A stretch of DNA of 25,927 nucleotides. Source: Pleurobrachia bachei (Eukaryota > Ctenophora > Tentaculata > Cydippida > Pleurobrachiidae). Positions 18,841 through 25,927 of this stretch are shown here, piece by piece; positions within the stretch are counted from its first letter, which is position 1, and each line of letters opens with the position of its first letter. The stretch spans positions 35,934 to 61,860 of the forward strand of contig AVPN01000325.1 in assembly GCA_000695325.1 (NCBI GenBank), written 5' to 3'. Under the pieces are notes generated by a model. That model was not told the origin of the DNA. It saw only the letters and a list, made by a program, of their open reading frames with translations, and made no database searches. The translations under genes were made by a program, and so were the position numbers.

Positions 18841-20938
18841 ATGTCTATTGTGGGGCACAACTTTACCGCCTACATCCACACCGTGGATATGGTCATTGGA
18901 GCGGCAGGTCTCACACTTGGAGGATGCATCATTACAGGTGAAATTGTTGAACTTTATTTTATTTTCATTTGATGAGCAGATCGGGACACAGTGTCAGGCG
19001 ACTCAAGTGAGTTGGACTAATCACGTTCAGTGGATATATTTGTTTCAATTAGACAATTTTGCTTATAAATAGTCATATTGCCCTGCAGGGAACGTGCTGG
19101 TGCTGATGATAATATTCCGATTCCACCGAAAGACAAACTCTGATTTCGTGTTTGCCAACCTGGCCGTCACTGCCGTGATCGGAGGTGTGGATGCCGTGTT
19201 CGCTTCACTTCTTCTCCTCTCTGGACGCAGATTCTTCGATTACAATTGGTTGGATGATGTGATCTGCCAGGCAGCGGCTATTACATGGTGTCTTATCAGC
19301 ATTAGTACCCCTCTCCTTCTAGCCCTGATTAGTATGGGACGGTATATCGCTGTATTTTTCCCTCACAGGTAAGAGCTACTGAAATTTTGTTGTTTTACTC
19401 AACAACTGGAATTGTCAAGATCATGGTCGGTGTTGTAATATATTCCTTGGAATATGATACAGACCACTCTGGTGAATGGTCCTCTGAAGAGGTGGGAGTG
19501 GTCTGTAGTTGTAGCACATGTGAAGTGTGAACCACATTCCCTCTACAGGTACGACAGATGGTTCAGAGAGAACCATGTGATTGGGGGAGTGGTTGTGACC
19601 TGGTTGGTGGGTATCATTGGATCCACAATGCACCTCTACAAGAACGAGAATACACGGATGGAACCACAGTGGGGCTACTGCGATTACAGGTATAGATCAT
19701 ATTGTCCAAAAGGTCCTTGGATTTTAATAAACTACCAGGCATCACACTAACCCATGCTCTCCTGTACCCGGAGCTATGAAAATATTCAGGCATCGTATGC
19801 TAACTTCCTGATTTCTCTCCCAGACTGATAGACATCTACAGCACGGCAGAGATCAGATGGATAGTGATGTGTCTCTACTGTATACCACTAGTCATGGCCA
19901 CTGTTGTTCTTGTGGTCTGCAACACCTCCATCGCCGTCAAGGTACTAGAACATTTAAGATCATGTCCCACTGCTCTCTTGTGTTGGCTCAGTTTAAACTT
20001 TTTCAACCCACACTGACTTCATAAAAATCGTTGTTATCTAACCCAGTTCATCCTATTCCCAGCTGCTACAGCTCAGCCTGCAAAACAGGAAGCGGAGACA
20101 GAAAAAGATCTCGGTGGCAGATGGACTCCAGTCCGTCCTTGCAACCAATATGGCTGTAGCGGACACCAAAATAGCACGAAGGTATTGTAGCGTGCACTGT
20201 GTCATTACAAGAGCTAGCTTTTTAACCTACTCTACTCCTATTAGTTTTGTGAACTGTATTCCAGGCATTCTTCATCTCTAATCCCTTGCTGCATAACACT
20301 GTGCAACGCTGTGTAACTCCAATACACCCCTCACTCGCAGGTTGACTCTACAACAACAAGTCCAGTACCTCGAGGCCGGGGAGGGTTACCTAGGGGATGT
20401 ATACAGTGTCCACCCTGTTCTATCCAACTCCCTACACCACACTTTCAGTAGGTCAGAAACCACTCGATCTGATTCACCCACCATCGAGTCAGCAATATCT
20501 GGAATCAGGAAGAAGGCGACTGAAACGGGACATCATTTTAAACGGGCTGTCAAAGCCAAAGCAGACAGTGTTAACAGCCGAATATTAGCCGCACGGGGTT
20601 CGGTTTTATCGTTCGCCAAGAAACGTGGATCTTGTGACAGGCAGAGATTATTTGTGGAGAGCCGCGAGAGGAACATAATTTCTGCAACTCTCCTCTTCGC
20701 GGGAAACTTTGTTCTCTGGAACTGCATTTTACTATACTATTACTTTGTAATGCTCATAAACCCGCAACAAGATACATTTGCTCTTATTTCTGGGGAAAAG
20801 GATGTCGTGAAAACGTATCTCATTGGATGGTTTTACTACGCCACCTTTTTGACCAGTTGTGCCAACCCAATTATTCATTTTGTGTGCAGTACCCGAATGA
20901 GAGGAGGACTTAGGCATTTGTGTAGGGTTGAGCAATGA
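18841..20938 (+). CDS. Rhodopsin-family (class A) G-protein-coupled receptor, orphan
   Basis: Exons are 18841-18937, 19089-19368, 19549-19689, 19824-19941, 20063-20181 and 20341-20938 (TGA). All junctions are GT..AG with consistent phase, giving 450 residues. Seven hydrophobic helices fit roughly 16-44, 51-76, 92-122, 135-156, 184-211, 363-391 and 408-433. Family marks are GN (33-34) in helix 1, Cys92 and Cys170 for the loop disulfide, Trp144 in helix 4, Pro194 in helix 5 and NP (427-428) in helix 7. There is an N-glycosylation site at residue 7 (NFT). Departures are clear: the DRY motif is GRY (116-118), the helix-2 Asp of LAxxD is absent, helix 6 has no CWxP, and NPxxY reads NPIIH. The third cytoplasmic loop is about 150 residues and basic; the tail is short. 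The ligand is unknown. There is no helix-7 retinal lysine, so it is not a usual opsin. It should sit in the plasma membrane. Confidence 0.88.
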
Positions 20939-21219
20939 CCTAGTGATTCTGGTCAGTGATCAGTGAATTGTTTTAGAAGTTTTCAACTAAAAGCAGATGT
21001 GTTTCACACCATTTTTGGAACCTATGCACCACGCAGAGGAAGATCATCACAGCGATGGCCTCCACAACGAGCATGTCTCAACCCACATTCTTCTTCTTCT
21101 TTACAAGTGTTCGGGTTAACGCCCACAATGAAACAGAATCCGTATTACGAATAGCAAACGCGGTGCTCATCAAAGGAAAGAATCTTTAAAACAAGCCAAA
21201 CTGTTTGAATGCAGCGAGT

Positions 21220-21225
21220 AATAAA
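21220..21225 (+). terminator. Polyadenylation signal AATAAA for the GPCR gene
   Basis: Canonical AATAAA 281 bp after the GPCR stop and 67 bp before the end of the convergent phosphatase gene. It suggests the two transcripts end very close together or overlap. Confidence 0.5.
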
Positions 21226-21291
21226 TCTTTCTGTAAAACTAAATCGAGTTCCTAAGAAACAGTTCCAACATATACTGTCCGTCCCAATACT

Positions 21292-22919
21292 TTAATAGAA
21301 CATGCTAATTCGTCGTCGTAGTTTCTGTTTCTGTTTCGGTGTTGTTCCCTTGTTTTCAGTTTGTTCCTCCTCTTCATTGACAGCGCACAGGGAAGTGACA
21401 AATTTGGACGCATTCTTCACTCCAAAGCTAATCCTATTCTTGTAGTACACGATACTTGAGCAATCAGGCACACTGATTCGTTTCACTAAAATGTGCCTCA
21501 AGGCGTATCGGTACCGGGCACTTTCAAGCTCTTTGAAGTCCGTGTTCTCAAAAACAACCTTTTGTAGCTCAGGGATGGAAGAGTAAACCTCGCGGAACTG
21601 CCTCGCTCTGAGGAGTTGAGCCGGTTTTGGGGAGACCTCGAACCGCTGTCGTTTCAGAATTGAGAGAGCCCACTCTACACTAATGTTGTATCGGAAAATG
21701 AGGTAGCATATGACGGTGGATGCACTGCGGCCTCGTCCCGCCTTGCAATGAACGTACGTCTTATACCTTAGAAGAGAGGGTTAGATTATCATTTGCACCA
21801 TAGCATTTTATCATGTTTTCATCATATCTAGACAATAATTTGTCTTGTTCAAAAGGAAGGTTCGAGCAAGGCAAACAATATTATTTGTTATCGACTTATA
21901 AAATTAGGTGCGACAATTTACTTACCCTTCCTTCTCTGTAGCAGAGATGCTCGAGAGGATTTCCACAAGTGAGGGAATATCAGGTGCACCGTATGAGTCG
22001 GGGATTGAAAATCTGAAACAACGGAATTCTTTAAACGTGTGTCATTAACGAAGCTCACATTAAATAGGTTCAGTGTTAAATTGTTCCGGAGCGCGGAAGA
22101 CAGTGTCAAGCGACTCAAGTTCAGTGCGGTACAAATATTCCACAAACCTCTTATTTATGAAGCCCATCTTTTCAAATTCCTGCTGACTGTGTATGAAGTC
22201 CAATTCGAACGGCTCACACAGGGATATAATTAGTTTCACATTAGCACGCTTCAGCTCCGGGACGTTGCTTGGAATTGGGAGGGCCCCCAAAATCACAGTG
22301 TGATCGATTTCACTGTACCTGAATCATATAGAAGTCAATGCATGAAACATACCAGTTCCAGAAAAATAAACAGTAACGGTTTCAGTTACGACCTCCCTTG
22401 CATATCAAGCTACGTCTCCTGGAGACGTTCCCCGGCAATATTTCCGAGAGTAGATGACGTCTGCATGATCGAGACTCCCCATGATGTGCTAGGGGTAGTA
22501 ATTAAAATAGCTCTTACCAGGAGTAACCACGAAGAAACTTTATTCGAAACCACACGATTGTCCACGCAACGTATTTGTGGGCAAATTTCCTCACACTCTC
22601 GTTCTTCATGAGAAATCTGAAGAAATCATACTGTCTGAGAAAAACAATATCGATTTCTATCATGAGGTCAACGCGGTAATGTATATAATAATCGATTCCT
22701 TTTGAGGTCATAGCAATGGATCAATACCTCAAAAAGCAGTGAACCATTATCATTATATGTATTGACAAAACAACAACTCGAGAACCTGGCGATTTGTTTG
22801 ATGTTGATGAAGACGAAGCTGGCCAACAATACTGAGATAACGATAACAGTGGAGAACTGGAATACAGCTTGGCCAAGTAGCAAGACCAGAACTATGGCTA
22901 TACTCTTGTACTCCATCAT
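21292..22919 (-). CDS. PTPMT1-like dual-specificity phosphatase
   Basis: Minus-strand exons are 22919-22786, 22634-22518, 22318-22148, 22012-21926 and 21766-21292 (TAA). They splice in phase to 327 residues. Residues 84-98 read WYSEIDHTVILGALP, the hallmark start of the PTPMT1 phosphatase domain. Asp146 in the SIPDSYGAPD loop is the likely general acid. The CX5R signature is HCKAGRGRS with Cys177 as nucleophile and Arg183 binding phosphate. In other animals PTPMT1 dephosphorylates phosphatidylglycerophosphate in the mitochondrial inner membrane for cardiolipin synthesis; that role here is inference. The protein is longer than the roughly 200-residue family norm. It has a strongly hydrophobic N-terminus (about residues 6-38, one or two membrane helices) and about 100 extra C-terminal residues ending in a basic KQKQKLRRR tail. 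The first exon is the least certain: its donor is AG|GTTCTC, and a start at the Met of FLMKNES is the alternative. Confidence 0.85.
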
Positions 22920-25209
22920 CAGGATTATCTCTCTGAAAAAGAGAATTTAAAATATATTGGATACTTTACGTTTAGTGACAAATAGGCGTGTTTTCAACCA
23001 TCAAAGATTTTTCATCAACGTAGTTTCGCTCCATGGTGAAATGGTTTAACAAAGATTTTTTTTCTGCATTTAAAACAAGGGGGTTTCAAAGTCTTACAAA
23101 AAAGGGTTTCAAAGGATCTTACATGTCGGATGGCCAGGAGGAAGGGTGTGATTGCAACAGGGCGGAGAAAATGAAATTGTTTTTTACAAATGGGATTCCC
23201 ATGATGTGGTGTCTGTGACCTTTTTGGTAGAATTACTGTGATTATATTGTACTGGACACAGACAAACGATTGTGGACCAAATTATTGTAGGCACAAGTCA
23301 CACTGGGTGGGGAAATACTATACTATTCAAAATATGATTTGAATATAAATACAAGGCCACAGCTCAGCCTCAACACAAAACTATAGTAGCAACAATTACA
23401 TAATGCTACAATTACATAATCGGGAAATCCCGCCCTACATCCCCGATATTCGACACTTTCGTGTTTATTCAATATTCATGTTAAAGCGAAACGTGAGTAG
23501 ATTGAACCAAGATCGACGCGTGTAGGACACAGAAACAGAGAAAAGGGTGAAGACATCAGACAAATATACATGGTACTGAACAACTGAGTATTATTAACAG
23601 GGCACGGGTGGTTCTCGGCCTCTGTATAGCGCTCAGTATAATGACATTAATCCTAAAATGTTCCACGCCACATGGTCACCATGGCAACCGCTTTCAGATC
23701 CCAGCTACCACCATAACAATAATATTAATGAATTTGGCAACAGGAGAAAGGTGACTGGTTTTCAAATCACTGGGAATTACACAAAATCGTGAATAAAGAA
23801 CTGAATTAATACATCATGAAATGTCAAATGTGCACTATGATAGAAGACAATGATGTTACACTGTTACATACAGAACTTGATGAGTAAGGGGTACCCCTTG
23901 GCCCTTATTCAACAAGTTCTGTGTGTAACAGTGTAACGCCAGTAACACGTGATAGTACTAGTCGCCAACACAGACATCTTTTCCGTAAACACAAAGTTTT
24001 CATAAGCTATAGTGTACTCTGTGAAGTGGCCTGGAGACGTTACGAAGGTGCACGATCTGCAGTACACGCCCTTCCATGTGATTATACAGTGCTTAGCCGA
24101 ACAAATTATGATCTGTGTAGGGGCGAAAGTGACCTATAATATACGATGCACGTTACGTTTAGGATGTATCAACTTTCTCTCTTGTGTAAATTAAAGGGCA
24201 TGTGCAACAAGCTACTTTTTTATTCTATTCATGCATTCCCCCATGATTTGGCATGCAGTCATCATAACTTACCTGTCAAAATATCCTCTAACACAAAATC
24301 AAACAGTTAACACCTAATAATAGTTGAGACTAAAATTAAACAACTTCAAAAACAACTTCAAAAATTTCGTAATTCTAACTGCAACTGCAACTTCAAAGAA
24401 AGTGTAGTTGAACAAAATATAAAATTCGCGCAGCATGATGCTCAGATTCACTGTCAGAACACACAACTTTAAGTTGACCTTGTGTCCGGCCCGTCAACAT
24501 CATTGTTCTATTCAGCATGAACCATGTGTGTGCAGACTGCGGCAATCTAATACAATCAGTGTCGTGAGCTACCCAGAAGTGGTGGAGACCTAGTCAGACA
24601 AATCGAAATGACGAAGCTCCTCAGACTCGAATAGTCAAGGGAAATGATAGTAGGCTGGTTCAGTGGTTCAGTGATAACATGATCTTTCTGGAGCTGGAGA
24701 GAAATATTACGAGTCTAACCGAATTTCAGGTACCGCGTATCTAGATCCGCTAGTAGCAGATACCGGACTAAGTCGATAATAAGTGAATGGATGAAGCACT
24801 CAGAAGGATTTCACTCGTGATTGTAAAATACTGGAGTTAGGAACTGATGAAGGCGGGTCGAATGTGATACTACAGAAGTACTAAATTCATTGTTTATGAA
24901 ATAGAACATGTCATAACGAAAATATCTATCACTACTCACTAGACAAGTCTTGGAGTCGTTGGAATGAATGGGTTATTGAACCCTGTCCACATATATCCCT
25001 TCCTTGGTCTGATACTGTCATATCTGGAGATAGGGCAACCTTAGCATTATGTTTGCAATAATTAGTGCTGCTGAAGAAAACCCCAAAAATGTCCGCCCCT
25101 AGCAATAAACTTAAAATAGTACTTCATTCTTGTGATAAAATCTATAAACCCTTTCGCGGGTCCTAGATAAAGTCCCCATCGGTTAAGCTGGGGCCTCCGG
25201 GGAATAAAG
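22920..25209. other. Non-coding or unassigned interval of 2.3 kb
   Basis: The left end should contain the phosphatase promoter or leader; a pyrimidine-rich acceptor-like CTTTTTCAG on the minus strand just above 22935 suggests an upstream leader exon. Short frames at 23033-23218 and 23921-24194 have no domain, and the second begins inside a hairpin. I see no tRNA or other RNA gene apart from the hairpin listed separately. The remainder is AT-rich with no pattern I can interpret. Confidence 0.45.
23855..23937. repeat. 83-nt near-perfect inverted repeat (hairpin)
   Basis: The outer arms, 23855-23878 and 23914-23937, are 24 nt and match with a single mismatch (GTTACACTGTTACA on the left). Pairing continues inward (TTGATGAGTAAGGG against CCCTTATTCAACAA, 12 of 14), and the centre contains the perfect palindrome AAGGGGTACCCCTT. 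There is no coding capacity. It could be a small foldback transposon, a microRNA-like precursor, or a palindrome made by replication. No convincing target duplication borders it. Confidence 0.75.
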
Positions 25210-25211
25210 TA

Positions 25212-25354
25212 CAGTAGGACCCCGATTTACCGGGATGCTCGGGGGAAAGGGTTTTGCCCGGTAAATCGGGGTGCCCGGTATACAATCGGGGTCAAAAACC
25301 GTTAATTTCCTCGATCGGGGGAAGATCGGGGCCCGGTAAATCGGGGTCCGACTG
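25212..25354. mobile_element. 143-bp TA-flanked foldback element (pogo/Tc1-like MITE)
   Basis: It starts CAGTAGGACCCCGATTTACC and ends with the near reverse complement GGTAAATCGGGGTCCGACTG. The internal part holds two further copies of GCCCGGTAAATCGGGG-type sequence. TA borders both ends (25210-25211 and 25355-25356), as a Tc1/mariner/pogo target duplication would. No transposase is encoded. The same ends and the CTCGGGGGAAAGG motif occur in the 56-bp element at 323-378, so the family is repeated in this genome. Confidence 0.7.
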
Positions 25355-25588
25355 TAATTATTTCAGAGCGTTCTAACCTTGTCGGTACTGTGCTCATTTC
25401 GTGGAAGTATCCCAAAGTTCTGCCGTTGCCAATACACAATTTTCAGTCACTGCACCTCCGTAGTTGCAACTCCTATCCAGCGAATCAGTGAAACTTCTCC
25501 CATGCAAAAAGATGATAATGGATATAAAATTAGAGGCAAACTTTCGAAACGATAGCGAATCGCGGAGGAATGCGAAGGAAATAGGAAT

Positions 25589-25715
25589 GGCGAACGAACC
25601 GCGAACGAATCGCGAACGAATCGCGAAAGAAATGCGAACGAAACGCGAACGAAACGCGAACGAATCGCGAGCGAATCGCGAGCGAATCGCGAACGAATCG
25701 TGAACGAAACGCGAT
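25589..25715. repeat. CpG-rich 12-bp minisatellite (CGCGAACGAATC)
   Basis: About ten copies of a 12-bp unit with consensus CGCGAACGAAWC, some with GCGAGCG or GCGAAAG variants. TCGCGA palindromes recur through it. It is open in several frames on both strands because 12 is a multiple of three, which makes Arg/Glu/Asn-rich and Phe/Arg/Ser-rich artificial peptides. It is followed by another CpG-rich stretch (25722-25770) unlike the rest of the window. Confidence 0.9.
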
Positions 25716-25927
25716 TCCTTTTCCACGCGCTGCGCGTAATATATTTGCGCGTAGCCTATCGCGCGCGCCGATTTCAAGCCCGGTAAAAATTTTTACGCTT
25801 GGGGTTTTTTTTAAAAAACGTCACGACGCCGAACTTTCTGGTCTTTTTCCCTTCGGTAGGCCTGTCTTCCGTCCCCGTCTTTGGGATAAAATGCTAAGCA
25901 ATGAGTCTTCAACTTCTTCTGAGCGTT
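25716..25927. other. CpG-rich right edge, no gene seen
   Basis: GCGCG-rich sequence (ACGCGCTGCGCGTAAT and GCGCGTAGCC) is followed by T- and A-runs and then mixed sequence to the edge. It may belong to a repeat that continues beyond the window. No coding region is supported. Confidence 0.3.

Noticed and set aside
18841-20938. GPCR considered as an opsin or placopsin
   Set aside because: No lysine at the helix-7 retinal position and no close opsin motif.
22668-22785. Extension of the first phosphatase exon to a GAG|GTATTG donor
   Set aside because: That donor ends in phase 0, but the next exon needs two leftover bases; the AG|GTTCTC donor at 22786/22785 fits.
23033-23218. 61-codon frame with a reasonable start context
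   Set aside because: Short, built partly from near-repeats of GGGTTTCAAAG, with no domain or partner exon.
25394-25777. Open frames on both strands rich in Arg/Glu/Asn or Arg/Phe/Ser
   Set aside because: They arise from the 12-bp minisatellite, whose unit length is a multiple of three.

Overview
The window looks like nuclear DNA of an animal, probably an early-branching one. Genes are split by short GT..AG introns with consistent phases. The protein content is metazoan: a class A GPCR, a secreted Ig/Kazal/VWD-like protein, a PTPMT1-type phosphatase and a giant coiled-coil protein. Compact spacing, mid-range GC and many small repeats would fit a sponge or similar non-bilaterian, but the sequence does not settle the lineage. 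I see no prokaryotic operon, rRNA, tRNA or CRISPR array.

Layout. (1) 1-1088: GC-rich start of unknown nature, a 56-bp TA-flanked element remnant (323-378), then a probable 5' leader of the first gene. (2) 1089-12415, plus strand: a coiled-coil gene with four small exons, one giant 5.6-kb exon, then a run of small exons of which five are present twice in tandem. A hAT-like foldback element lies in the intron before the giant exon, and a satellite island lies in one intron of the first duplicate copy. (3) 12644-14897, plus strand: a secreted Ig-Kazal-Ig-VWD-like protein, only 228 bp downstream, with an in-frame TAA in the middle. (4) 14898-18840: a gene-poor 3.9 kb rich in TC/GA simple repeats. 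(5) 18841-20938, plus strand: a six-exon rhodopsin-family GPCR. (6) 22919-21292, minus strand: a five-exon PTPMT1-like dual-specificity phosphatase, tail-to-tail with the GPCR. (7) 22920-25927: no convincing gene, but an 83-nt near-perfect hairpin, a 143-bp TA-flanked foldback element of the same family as the one at 323, and a CpG-rich 12-bp minisatellite.

The four genes have no obvious shared pathway. The strongest unusual signals are the in-gene exon duplication, where a cryptic splice donor falls in exactly the phase needed to keep the tandem copies in frame, and the continuous VWD-like reading frame beyond a premature stop. Exon limits were worked out by hand from splice motifs and phase, without transcripts.
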